This document shows positions 45,709 through 56,922 of a stretch of DNA of 64,000 nucleotides, one piece after another. A model generated the notes under the pieces. The model saw only the letters and a list, made by a program, of their open reading frames with translations, did not search any database and was not told the origin of the DNA. A program made the position numbers and the translations under genes. The stretch's first letter is position 1. The number at the start of each line of letters is the position of its first letter. The stretch comes from Hygrophila difformis (Eukaryota; Streptophyta; Magnoliopsida; Lamiales; Acanthaceae). The stretch is taken from NCBI GenBank assembly GCA_030278955.1, contig JAOANR010000002.1:29808057-29872056 (forward strand). The letters run 5' to 3'.

Positions 45709-46044
45709 ATGGCTAGTCAAGACATGATGCAGTTGATGGTCAGGATGATGAGTGTTCATCTCGATTCCCACCAAACCCTAGAGCAGATGAAGTACCGTAT
45801 GGCTCAATTGGAGGCCAATTTACATCACATGGGCAACTTGAGAGAGGCGGATCATCACCGCATAAACCAACTCGAACGCCAAGTCCAAACCCTCACTACA
45901 CAAAACTTAATACTAAAGGAATACATTGATGCCCACGGGCAAGACTTAAACACTATCTTTGACGAGTTGATGCCGCCGAGTTCGGAGGAGGAAGATCCGG
46001 AGGAAGATCCTGCTACCCCACAGGAGGATGTCATGAGACACTAG
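45709..46044 (+). CDS. Gypsy-E small pre-gag ORF, coiled-coil protein
   Basis: A 111-codon ORF lies 266 bp before gag, in the sense direction. The N-terminus is Met-rich (MASQDMMQLMVRMMSV). A heptad-like leucine pattern follows (LEQMKYRMAQLEANL, INQLERQVQTLTTQN), and the C-terminus is acidic and Pro-rich (PPSSEEEDPEEDP). I do not recognise the protein. Its length and lack of stops next to a gag with a frameshift suggest real coding. An exon spliced or fused to gag, an independent accessory protein or a chance ORF are all possible. Confidence 0.5.
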   Translation: MASQDMMQLMVRMMSVHLDSHQTLEQMKYRMAQLEANLHHMGNLREADHHRINQLERQVQTLTTQNLILKEYIDAHGQDLNTIFDELMPPSSEEEDPEEDPATPQEDVMRH

Positions 46045-46309
46045 AGCTTCTATTATTAGATACTATTTTGCTAGGAAAAAATATCGCTACTTTTGTATTA
46101 AAATTTCTTTTGAGGAAATAAAATGTCCGATTTATTTTTTTAAATCAAAACAAAACAAAACAAAATAAAATAAAACCCCGAAGCATGCGATGCTTCTTAA
46201 TTCGAACAAAGCACCACGTGTTAAATTGCAATACACATATACATTTATATAAATCGCTTAGACTATATACTAAATTCACAAAGTCCTAATCTATCCTATT
46301 TGTACCAGA

Positions 46310-47370
46310 ATGGCACCCAGAGGAAGAGGAAGAGGCAGAACCCAACCCGCTCTCCAAACCACCACTGAAACACCTACTGAAACACCACCAAACGTCACTG
46401 AACCAATCCAACCTGATGAGGAACAGCCCCAAGGTGCGCAGGACGCCCCCGCACCGATCAATGTGGGCGACCGTCTTAGGACGATAGAGGAAGTGTTGAT
46501 TGCGCTCGGAAACGCGCAAGTCAACCAGGGTCAAGCTGCGGCGGTACCTCCGCCCCAAGCTCGCCCTAACTACCTGGCGATGGTGAATCCTTACCAGCCA
46601 CCCCACTACGCTGGTGAGGAGGATCCAGCTAAACTGGAGGAATGGATCCGGACTTTTGACAAGCTGCTGGGAGCGGTCAAATGTCCGGAAGGAGAGAGGG
46701 TACATGTCGCTTCATACTACTTGGGAGGCGAAGCTGACGACTGGTGGCAAGCAACGCAAGCCAAACTGACTGAAGACGACGAGCCTTACTCGTGGATGGA
46801 GATGATGGAACTACTCAGGGATCGATTCTATCCCTTGAGTACTAAAGCTGCCATGTACGAAGAGTTCCTGTCGCTGAAGCAAGGAAGCCAAACGGTGCAG
46901 GAATACTACACACGCTTCAAGGAGCTGGTGAGGTTCGCACCAAGGCTAGTGCCTACTGATGCAGAAAAGGCACAGAAGTTCGAGATGGGACTGAACCTGT
47001 CCGTGCGCGAGGTGATCGCGGGGGTACACTACCCCGATTTGCAAGCCGTATATGATCGCGCCGTAGCGGTAGCACGCGTGCAGCAGCTGAAAAGAAGGGT
47101 GAGTGGGGAGTCCAGCAGGGGTCCTCAAGACAAGAGAAGCCGAGACTCAAGAAACGAGAACAGCACTGGAAGGAACGAGCAGCGCAGAGGGTCGAATAGG
47201 CCCCAACCAAAACAACACTGGGAGGAGGTTCAACCAAGAAGATCCGGTACCGCCTTGCTCGCGATGTGGACGACCACATCTGGCAAGGGGATGCCCGCAA
47301 CAAGGCGCCTGTTACCGATGCGGTCGAATGGGTCACGTTCGACGGGATTGCCGAACTAGGCTCGAGAACA
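46310..47370 (+). pseudogene. Gypsy-E gag (capsid and two zinc knuckles), one frameshift
   Basis: Starts MAPRGRGRGRTQPALQTT, with a disordered N-terminus and the NYLAMVNPYQPPHYAG segment shared with Gypsy-D. The Retrotrans_gag capsid domain follows (SYYLGGEADDWWQATQ, FYPLSTKAAMYEEFLSLKQG, EYYTRFKELVRFAP). A one-base shift at about 47,200-47,215 moves to the frame with two knuckles, CSRCGRPHLARGC and CYRCGRMGHVRRDC. The protein would form particles and bind genomic RNA. Confidence 0.85.
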
Positions 47371-48308
47371 TAACGAAGAGGGACGATTTGGTCGCGGGGC
47401 AAGAACAGCCTCAAAACCAAAACGGGCGAAACGAGAATAACCAAGGGTACAGACCCCCTCAAAATAGACCGCAGAACCAGAACCAGAACCAACGACCTCC
47501 GCCCCTGCAGAATCAAAACAAACAGCAAAACCAGCAGCAGAACGCGAATCAGCAGGGCAACCAAGGACGCCCTGTGGGGAGGCTCAATGTGGTAAACCAA
47601 GCGGACGTGCCTGCGCAAGGAGAAGTGATGGCAGGTACATTTTATGTGTTGAATACGCCCCTTAGAGTTCTATTTGATTCTGGAGCTAGTTGTTCAATTA
47701 TTGCATCAAGGATAGTGCCTGAGTTAGATCTACCTAAGTGCGAGAGAATTAGCTTAGGAATTCAATTGCCTTCTGGAGAAGTAGTGTCTTGCTCTAAACG
47801 ATATAACGGAATTCCTATAGTGATAAAGAACGTAGAATTCTTCGCGAACTTAGTAGAATTTAACTTAAGAGACTTTGACATCATACTGGGGATGGATTGG
47901 CTATCCCAGTATAAAGCGGTGATCGAGTGCCAAAAGCAAAAGATCACCTTGTCGAAAAGTAGGGGAAAGAGGGTTATCTTTTACTCTCAGCCCCCTGAGA
48001 AAAGTAACAAAATTGTTAGTGCACTTAAACTAAGTAACTTGATGCGTAAGGGGTATGAACTATATGCGTGCTATATGCACAACCTTGAGGCGGAAGAAAA
48101 CAAGGTTGACAGCATACCAGTGGTAAGAGAATACCCGGACGTATTCCCTGAAGACGTTCCGGGCATGCCACCTGAGAGAGATCTTGAATTCACTATAGAT
48201 CTCATTCCGGGGACAGAACCTGTCTCGAAGGCTCCGTACCGGATGGCACCACTGGAAATGAAGGAGTTAAAGAACAACTCGAGGAACTATTGGGAAAAGG
48301 CTACATAA
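47371..48308 (+). pseudogene. Gypsy-E protease region and RT N-terminus
   Basis: After a Gln/Asn-rich linker (about 47,395-47,570) comes the retroviral-type aspartic protease with VLFDSGASCSIIA (Asp codon near 47,676) and FDIILGMDWL. The segment VVREYPDVFPEDVPGMPP leads into RT. The frame ends at 48,308 because one base is missing near 48,272 (MKELK block), and RT resumes in another frame at once. Confidence 0.85.
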
Positions 48309-49996
48309 GACCGAGTACGTCCCCTTGGGGAGCACCGGTTTTATTTGTTAAGAAGAAAGACGGAGGACTACGTCTTTGCATAGACTACCGAGGACTAAAC
48401 CAAGTGACCATTAAGAATAAATACCCTCTACCGGGAATAGAGGATCTGTTTGATCAACTGAAGGGAGCTTCGGTATTCTCGAAGATCGATTTGCGATCTG
48501 GGTATCATCAACTGAGGATCGCCGAGAAGGACATTCCGAAGACGGCATTTCGAACACGATATGGCCATTACGAGTTCACAGTGTTATCCTTCGGGTTAAC
48601 AAACGCTCCGGCCATGTTCATGAATCTAATGAACAACGTGTTCCGAGAATTGTTAGACCAGTGTGTCGTAGTGTTCATCGACGACATCCTGATCTACTCA
48701 AAGAGCGAGGAAGAGCATGCCAAACACCTACATCAAGTGTTAGAAATCTTGCGAAGAAATCAGCTATACGGCAAGCTGTCGAAATGTGACTTCTGGCTGA
48801 AAGAAGTGGCATTTCTCGGACACATAGTATCCGCTGATGGAGTATCAGTGGATCCGGCCAAAGTCTCTGCCGTAACTGAATGGGCAACTCCGAAGAGTCC
48901 AACGGAAATAAGGAGTTTCCTTGGATTAGCCGGATATTATAGACGATTTGTGAAGGACTTTTCAAGGATTGCACGTCCTTTGACCCAGCTACTAAAGAAA
49001 GGAGCAAAATACGAGTGGACCGAAGCATGTGAGACTTCGTTTCAAGAGCTGAAGAAACGACTCACAACCACACCCGTATTAACACTACCATCAGAGAATG
49101 GTGACTTCGAAGTATATAGCGATGCTTCGAATGAAGGCTTAGGTTGTGTCTTGATGCAAGACTCGAGAGTCGTAGCCTATGCATCACGCCAACTAAAACC
49201 TCACGAGGAAATTTATCCGACACACGACCTGGAATTGGCAACGGTCGTATTCGCTCTAAAGATATGGAGACATTATCTTTATGGGCGAAAGTGTCGAATG
49301 TTCACCGACCACAAGAGCTTGAAATATATATTCACTCAGAAGGAGTTGAATTTGAGACAGCGAAGGTGGTTGGAACTTATTAAGGACTACGATTTAGAGA
49401 TAGCATACCACGAAGGGAAGGCGAATGTGGTAGCCGATGCCCTAAGTCGGAAAACCCAACACGTAACAAACTTGTTGGTAATTCCGCCGGCATTGTACAT
49501 GGATTTGGCAAGATTGGAATTAGAACTTGTGCATCCTGGCACAGTGAGAGAAACAGTCAATGCTATGGTCATAGAAACTCCAATATTAGACGAGATTCGA
49601 CTCGCTCAACCGGGCAACCCGAAACTCGAGAAGATAAAAGGGTATATTGCCGAAGGAAAGGCAGTAGGATTTGCTGTCCACGAGGATGGAAGCATCCGCT
49701 TTAAAGGGAGATGGTGTTTGCCCCTTAAATGCGCCGAGTTGAAACAAAGGTTGATGGAGGAAGGGCACAACACGCCATATTCCGTACATCCCGGAGGTGA
49801 CAAGCTATACAAAGATCTGAAGAAGGTCTATTGGTGGTCGGGAATGAAGAAGGAAGTGGCAAATTTCGTGGCGAGATGTCTCACCTGCCAAAAGGTTAAG
49901 GCAGTGCGACATAAACCCTTAGGATTGATGCAACCACTAGAGATTCCAAGTTGGAAGTGGGATAGCATCTCAATGGACTTTGTCTCGAGTTCATAA
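48290..49996 (+). pseudogene. Gypsy-E reverse transcriptase, RNase H and integrase N-terminus
   Basis: RT blocks are [31 protein letters not shown] and the catalytic [11 protein letters not shown] (about 48,668-48,700). RNase H has [26 protein letters not shown] and the NVVADALSR end. Integrase has the HHCC zinc module ([17 protein letters not shown] with [10 protein letters not shown]) and begins its core with WDSISMDFV, the first Asp. There it stops: the second Asp and the Glu of the DDE triad are absent, replaced by the C-terminal segment. Confidence 0.9.
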
Positions 49997-50276
49997 TGTC
50001 TTCCATGTCTCGCAACTAAAGAAGTATGTGCCGGACCCGACACATGTACTTCAACCGGAGATAATTGAGCTCGATGAAGATTTGACTTACGAAGAAGTCC
50101 CAGTGCGTATTCTCGATACTAAGGAACGAGTAACGAGGAACAAAACCGTCAAAATGATCAAGGTTCTTTGGTCAAATCACGAAAGTGAGACGGCAACTTG
50201 GGAAGTAGAATCCGACATGAGAGAACGATACCCTACATTGTTTCAAACCGATACTGACACAGTTATGGGGACATAA
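49980..50276 (+). pseudogene. Gypsy-E integrase C-terminus with chromodomain-like segment
   Basis: [19 protein letters not shown] is the usual sequence near the end of chromovirus integrases. It is followed by YEEVPVRILDTKERVTRNK and IKVLWSNHESETATWEVESD, typical of the chromodomain-like tail that may guide insertion. It lies one frame off the upstream RT-integrase frame and directly abuts MDFV. The junction contains TCTCGAG (49,983-49,989), a word expected at both original ends, so a microhomology-mediated deletion is likely. Confidence 0.8.
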
Positions 50277-50500
50277 CTGCAATCTTAAGGGGGAGAGGAT
50301 GTGATACCACCTATTTTTCGTGCACTTTTGTAAAATGTTGAACTACGTTATGGCTTGATCCCTTTACCGGGTACGTAGGCAGCTTAGAAGTTTTAATTCT
50401 AAGTTCAGTCACAACATAATGAAACAAACACAAGACCTTTAGCACGAGAAAAGCCGAAACACAACTTCGAGGACGAAGTTGATTCTTAAGGAGGGTAGAC
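50277..50500 (+). other. Gypsy-E 3' untranslated region and polypurine tract
   Basis: A non-coding stretch between the chromodomain stop and the 3' LTR. It contains AAGGGGGAGAGGATG near 50,286 and the terminal AAGGAGGGTAGAC before the LTR, two purine-rich tracts. The block CTTCGAGGACGAAGTTG before the tract also occurs, inverted, beside the Gypsy-D LTR end. Confidence 0.7.
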
Positions 50501-53099
50501 TGTAATACCCATGAATTTTCCATCATAAAATAAAAGGATAATTAAATAAATGAATAATAAATAAAATAAATACCATAAATAAATAAATGAATCCAACAAA
50601 TAAATAAATAAATAAAGATAAGGAAATGAGAAATGAGATTTAACTTAAAAAGGAATTAAAGGAATTTAAATAAAAAGAATTATTAAAGGTAAATAAATTG
50701 TACACCGAAACCCGACACTAATGAACTCGAGGATTCGAGTCCAAAACATCCAATTAGACTCGAGCGAAAATTTAGAGAGAAGGTAGAAACCCGAATATAC
50801 CCCGGAAACCGGAATTCGGGAGCATAGAGGGATAGAAACCCGAAAGAGAGGCGGAAAGGCACGACTGATCGCACGACCCGCCCGGACCGAAGTCCAGGCG
50901 AGAGTCGCGCGGTGGCCGCGCGGTGAAGGGGGATTAGCGCGCCACGACCGCGCCACTTGACAGATTCGCCCGTTGCGTGAATCTCTCGCCCGAACGCGGA
51001 TTTTTCGACTTTCGGTTGAACATCTCTCGACCTAAGACCCTTAGGTCAGATGTTGGACGTCCTAGGGCTTGGGAAATCTATAAATAAACCCCTTGGGAGC
51101 CCCAAACAAGTTTACAAAACCCTACAACCTTCTATACGTTCGAAACCCTAAATTCGGAGTCGACGGAAAGCACCAAACGGAGGCAGCAGCTTTGGACGAA
51201 AATCCAAGGATCTCCAAACGCTTTGGTAAGCTCTAGTCCGATAAATCTTTTCACGTTTCAATCCGAAAACGGATTCTAACTTCGGTTCTTTTCTTCCTAC
51301 ACCCCGTATTGGATCTAGATCGTAGAACCCGACGAACGGAGAGGAGAAACGGTGATCTGGAAGCCACGTCTCCGAATTAGACATCCCCGACGTTCATAAA
51401 CTGAGTAAGTTAACTCTTACATGGTTTTGGGATGAATTAAAACATTCAAAACTAAAAGATTAACAAGAAACCGAAAATCTGTCGATTCTTACTTTCTACC
51501 GACGCAACAGATTTGAGGAATTTTTCCGAACCTTAAAACAAACTCAAACGGAAAAACTTAAAACATGAATAACGTTCCTAAGACTTAGACCTAGCTACTG
51601 TAAAATTTTGAGAATTTTTGGAGTTGATTTGTTATGTGAAAACCCGTTGAAACCGAACTGTTGGAATCTAGATCTTGAAATCTTGGACAGAACTTAGGAA
51701 TGATCTTGATCACGTAGGATCTAGGCTGTTTTAGATCTTTGGCCGAACATGAAATTGTAGATAAATGTCTTAAGATGATCGCTGTCAAATTTCATTAAAT
51801 TTGGAGTTGAATTGCTATGGTAGAATTCGAAATCTTTAAACTGTGACATATTAAACTCGGACAGAATTCTTCTAATGCGAAAATTGGTGATGTTGACCTA
51901 CTTTGATATCTCGGATTGAAAAAGTTAAAACACGAAAGTTGTAGATCTTGATCTTTCCGAGTCAGATATGAAATTTTGGAATTTTTGGAATTAAATCTGA
52001 TTTTAGACGAATTTTAGAGTAAACTGTGATTTACCGAAACGAAATCTTGAAATCTTGTTGAAACATGGAATTAACCTTTAGGGTTGAAACCAGTTGAGAT
52101 ATTATTTTTAAATAATTACAAATGAAGTCAGATTATAAAAATTAAATCCCCTTACAAACTTGATAAATTAAAATTAGGGGTGAGTGCTCTGCAGGGTGCC
52201 CCCTAACGATTCACTTCGTGCCGTAATGGACGATGGTGACCCCGCGCGCTAAACTTGAGATATGGATTGCCTAAACGGCGAAATATAGAGCCTACACTCT
52301 TGTGAATATCCGTATGGGTTTCCCGAGGCTCCGGAGTGGTACTGGGTATAGCTGATACGGTTGCGGCCGCCGGGCTACAGGCTAAACTTGTTGACATCGC
52401 GATGCTATCGTGAAACTTTGAAATACCAAATCGGGAATGTAATGGGGATTCTAAATTAAATTAAATTAGATTAAATTATGTTGTTGTCCAATTAAATTAT
52501 TTAAATGCTTTATTTAAATTATGGCTTTTATGTTAAACCATGTGATATGTGTTATTAAATAGAGCCTTGAGATAAATTATGCTATTGGATAGTTGATTAG
52601 ATTAAATTAAATATTATGTTATTATCATGCTTTTGTTAAATTATTAAGTTTATGGCTTTTAAACCCTATGATCATGCATGTGTTAACTTACTCAGCAATT
52701 TTGCTGACCAAAACCATTTTTATTCCTTTCCTTACAGAATATGTGGAATGAGCATGTGTGAGCACGATTCATGCATGGGATTTTGGGGAACACTTATTTT
52801 GCTTTTAAATTTCGTACTTAGACTATGTTATGAACGGGCCTGTTTAACACGTGTTTTGGCCATGTCGGCCCTTTTTATATTTTCCGCTGCGATACTGTAC
52901 TAAACCAAATATTTCCGCTGCGCTATGCTATTATTATTTTCGAATTATATTGTATGGGCTATTTTGAATGATTTAAATGTTTTTAAATACTGCAATACCT
53001 AGCCTTGCATCTCTTTAGTGAGCTCGGAGAAACCGTGTCTTACTAGGGAGATGTGGCGGTGACATCCCGACCTGGGTGACCAAAAACCGGGGTGTTACA
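50501..53099 (+). repeat. Gypsy-E 3' LTR
   Basis: 2,599 bp, TGTAATACCC...GTGTTACA, preceded by a polypurine tract (TTAAGGAGGGTAGAC, about 50,486-50,500). It lacks 9 bp present in the 5' LTR near 51,716. TATA equivalent at 51,079. Confidence 0.92.
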
Positions 53100-53104
53100 C
53101 TCGT

Positions 53105-54501
53105 CATAATAGAAAGCAGTGGATGTGGCGTGCCCTGCATCTATGATCTCTGGTTCATGGTCTTCGGATGAGGATAAGACAATCTTTCTCTTCCTGGATC
53201 CAGTGGCCTTGGAAGACCCTTCAGGTTCAGATCGAGTACGCTTTTTGGGTTCGGACTCCTTGGGTGAACTCCTTGCTGGTGGAGTAGGTTCTCGAGTTTC
53301 TGTCTGGGGTTCCACTTCTTCCACAGTGTCAGGTTCAACATCTCCTTCGATTCTTTCTTTAGATTCTTCTTCTTCGGACCCTTCTTCCTCGGACTCTTCC
53401 TCCTCGCTTTGAGTGTCTTGAGATCCCAATTCCTCGGATTGATTGTCAGTGGGGGATTCTCCCCCTCAATTGGTTCAGGAGCATCGTTTTCAGGGTGTTC
53501 AGAGTCTCCTCCGGACTCCTTATTCTGGTCGTCTTCAGAGTCTGATGAACTCTCGTCTTCTTCTTCCTCTTCCTGCTCAATTTCAGTGTGAACAGGTTCT
53601 TGGGCAGGAGCAACTGGTTCAGATTCTTTTCTCAGGACATGTTTCCTTTTCTGACTGGCGGTCCAAGCAATCTCTTCGGTGATCGCATTAACAGCAATAT
53701 TCCTTTCATCATCGCTAATGTCGCTCATGGATTCATCTCCTGAGCTTTCATCATCAGCCTCTTCCACATAGTCTGAGTCGAGCTCTTCCTCATCAAGGGG
53801 TTCAGTGACAGGTTCAGATGCCTTCAGTGAACCAGTGTGGGTCACTGTGGTAGTAATCTGCAGGGGTTCTTCAGGAGTTACTTCAGTGGTGGGGACGGGT
53901 GCAGGGTCGGTAACTACACTTGGTTCTACCACAGCCTTCTTCGCAGGAGTTTTCTTCTTGGACTTTTCAGTGGACACCTTTGATGCATATTTCGTTGCAA
54001 GATCAGCGGCTTTAGTGGACACACCTGTTTCAGTTACATTGCCAGAGCCCATCGTAGGGAGGTCAGCCAGGATTGCCTCAGTGGGTTGTAGTGCTTTGGC
54101 TATGTCTGCCTCAACACGTTCGCTGATTGAGGCGTTCTTCCTCGCAACAGCCTTCTCTCGAGTTTTGGAGGTGGACACTGCCTTTCCCTTCACCTTTTGG
54201 GCCTCGGCTTCTCTCTGTTTCATGATATTTGCTCCGGCTACTTCGGCTCAAATGTCGAGCGGATCTTGAACGGCTACGGTAGCTCCCTTATCTCCGGCAG
54301 TAGATGGTGAAGATGAGTGGAATGGAACCGCAACAGGTGAGGGAGTTTCAGAGATTGTTTGCTCCATGATCGCCTTCTGGACTGCTTTGGCACGACCCTT
54401 AGCGCCGGATTCTTCAGGGGATACAACCTTCTTGCTTCCCGTTGTTGAAGTGGGAGTGGGATCTTGCGATTTGGAGCTTTGGGTTCTTCGAGTTTTCACC
54501 A
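53105..54501 (-). pseudogene. Copia-C envelope-like ORF, 5' half (right of Gypsy-E)
   Basis: Starts MVKTRRTQSSKSQDPTPTST, a basic Ser/Thr-rich N-terminus, about 440 bp after the RNase H stop. A TGA at 54,248-54,250 interrupts the frame, which otherwise continues through Lys/Ala-rich (KTREKAVARKNA, KSKKKTPAKKA) and strongly acidic segments. A frame change near 53,400 leads to an acidic repeat region (SEEEESEEEGSEEEESKE) and then a basic KKRTRSEPEGSS patch, ending AFYYDE at the Gypsy-E target duplication. Including the left half, the ORF spans roughly 790 codons. No hydrophobic span is visible in this half; it looks like a charged, mostly disordered protein rather than a classic envelope. Confidence 0.7.
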
Positions 54502-54944
54502 TTGTTCCCTGAAAATTGATTCCTTTTGGCAAGAGCAAGTGGAGAATCACAAATTTTGAATGGAGAATGATATTGGAGGATAGAGTAGAAAGCTTGATCA
54601 AATAGAGAAGTGAGTATGTGGTTATGAGAAACTTCCCTCAATTTGAATTTGGAAAGTGAATCACGGTTTCTAAAGGTGGTCATGATCACAATTTTGAATT
54701 TAGGAAGTAAATAACCGTTCCCGCCGATTCCTTCCCTGGGCGTGCAATGATGGCTGTCACATCAAGTTTCAAATTAATTCCTACCATGTTTAAGTGCAAC
54801 TATGGTTGATCTGTAAGAGTTTCTTACCAAAAGAGTTAGTTAACCATACAATAGAGTAAAATAATTAAGGTAATAAAATATACAAAAATTAAAAATATGG
54901 AAATTGCTCAAAATATAAAACTTATTCCAATATTTGCGAGATTC

Positions 54945-56563
54945 TTAAGAGATCGTGCATAATCCGAGATCTCTCCTCAATTTTTCGAATCTTTCTCGAT
55001 CTAGTGCCTTAGTGAAAATATCCGCATGTTGCTCAGTAGTTCCGACATGTTGGATGGACACTATTCCTTCTTCAACAAGATCCCTTATGAAATGGTGTCT
55101 AAGGTCAATGTGCTTAGTTCTCCCATGTTGAACTGGATTCTTTGAGATGTTGATCGCACTCATGTTGTCACATAGTACAGTGAGGACTTCTTGATCAATA
55201 CCATTGTGTAGCATCATTTGCTTCATCCATAGCAATTGTGCACAACAACTTCCAGCCGAAATGTATTCAGCTTCGGCAGTTGAGAGAGAGATGGAACTTT
55301 GTTTCTTGCTGTACCAACTAACTAAGTTAGTCCCAATGTAGAAGCATCCTCCGGTTGTACTTTTTCTATCGTCCGCATCACCTGCCCAGTCTGCATCACT
55401 ATAGCCAAGTAGTGAAAGATTAGATTCTTTAGAATACCATATACCAAGTTCACTTGTCCCTGAAACATATTTGATCACTCTTTTGGCTGCTTTTAAGTGA
55501 GATTCCTTGGGATCGGCTTGGTAGCGTGCACATACTCCAACTGCATAGCTTATATCAGGTCGACTTGCAGCCAGGTATAGTAAGCTCCCAATGTTGCTTC
55601 GATAGAGTTCCTGATCAACACTTTGACCACTGGGATCTTTGCTCAATCTGTCGTTAGTCCCTATAGGTGTTCGGACAGGTTTGCTGGACTCCATGCCAAA
55701 ATTTTTGACAATGTTTCGAGCATACTTGGTTTGGCTGAGAAATATGCCATCTTTCTTTTGTGCTACCTGCAACCCAAGGAAATAGGTTAGTTCCCCAACC
55801 ATGCTCATTTCGAACTCCTTACCCATTATTTCGATGAAGTGGTCTTTGAGCACATGATGTGTTGATCCAAAAACTATGTCATCTACATAGACTTGAGCAA
55901 TTAGTATTCCTTTGCTTTCTCTTTTGATGAGCAAAGTCTTGTCAAGACTTCCTCTTTCAAATCCATGTTCAAGCAGATACTTGGACAGCCTCTCGTACCA
56001 AGCCCTAGGAGCTTGTTTTAGGCCATATAGAGCTTTGTTGATCTTGTAGACATGTTGTGGATGATGAGGATCCTCGAATCCTTTGGGCTGCTGTGCGTAT
56101 ACTTCTTCATTGAGCCATCCATTTAAGAAAGCGCTCTTGACATCCATTGATAAAGCTTGAACCCTAGTGAGCATGCAATGGACAATAGGAGTCGGACTGC
56201 TTCAAGTCTGGCTACGGGAGCAAATGTCTCACTGAAGTCCACTCCTTCAACCTGTGTGTATCCTTGAGCAACTAGTCGTGCCTTGTTCCTTGTAATGTTC
56301 CCCTTTTCATCACTTTTGTTGCGAAAGATATACTTGGTACCGATTACATTCTTATCTTTGGGTCTTTCGACAAGGGTCCACACTTCATTTCTCTTGAACT
56401 GAAGTAGTTCATCCTGCATGGTGTTTATCCAATGCTCATCCAGGAGAGCCTCTTCCACTTTGGTTGGTTCGATCTTAGATGTATAGCAGTGTAGGCCAGC
56501 TAGTTCCTTGAAGTTGATCTTCCTTCCCCGGGTTTTTCTTTTCCCATTCACATCGCCTATCAC
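54945..56563 (-). pseudogene. Copia-C reverse transcriptase and RNase H
   Basis: RT begins with VIGTKYIFRNKSDEKG and ARLVAQGYTQVEGVDF. One missing base near 56,155 shifts the frame in the middle of YQ-MDVKSAFLNGWL. The second part has GLKQAPRAWYERLSKYL, the catalytic QVYVDDIVFGST, then RNase H with YSDADWAGDADDRKST, STAEAEYISAG and CDNMSAINISKNP, ending DLGLCTIS and TAA. About 75% alike to the Copia-B RT by eye in conserved blocks. All catalytic residues are present; the single shift is the main defect. Confidence 0.9.
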
Positions 56564-56922
56564 ATCTTCAGGATCATGATGCTTGTGAATACGTCCATTG
56601 AGGTCTTTCTCGGGCTCAGAGTCAAGTGGTGATGTGTCCAGAGAGGGCGTTTGAACGACTTCCGTGGATTCATTGCTGGTGTTGATTTGTTCAGCATTGA
56701 TTTGCCTCTGGCTGCTAGGTAAGTAGATGGTACTTCATCTTCATTAAGTTGAGCAGAATCCTTGCATGAGACATCTTCTATGGTAACATTTGTGGATTCA
56801 AGAACTTTCCTTGTCTTTGGAATGTATATCCTGTATGCTCTGCTTGTGATAGAGTATCCTACGAATACTCCTTCATGACTCTTTTCTTGGAATTTTCCCA
56901 TATATTCCCTGTCATTTAACAC
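56560..56922 (-). pseudogene. Copia-C integrase C-terminal linker
   Basis: A third frame continues after the catalytic core with EKSHEGVFVGYSITSRAYRI, the conserved post-integrase GYS block of copia, then a variable acidic linker. It shifts near 56,560 into the RT frame. Confidence 0.75.

Larger units (their letters stand above)
42696..53099 (+). mobile_element. Gypsy-E: Ty3/gypsy chromovirus-like element (Tekay/Del type), integrase core deleted
   Basis: 10,404 bp, with LTRs at 42,696-45,303 and 50,501-53,099 and perfect target duplication CTCGT (42,691-42,695, 53,100-53,104). Plus-strand order: primer-binding site, short coiled-coil ORF, gag, protease, RT, RNase H, integrase N-terminus, deletion, C-terminal chromodomain-like segment, polypurine tract. 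LTRs differ at about thirty positions plus a 9-bp indel over 2.6 kb by eye, so insertion is recent. Frameshifts and loss of the integrase core make it non-autonomous. It lies inside the Copia-C envelope-like ORF in the opposite orientation. Confidence 0.92.

Noticed and set aside
46286..47618. 139-codon and 221-codon minus-strand ORFs over Gypsy-E gag
   Set aside because: They lie opposite well-supported gag coding and are low-complexity antisense frames.
53119..53591. Ser-rich plus-strand ORFs of 97 and 60 codons at 53.1-53.6 kb
   Set aside because: They are the antisense of the Glu/Ser-rich repeats in the Copia-C envelope-like ORF.
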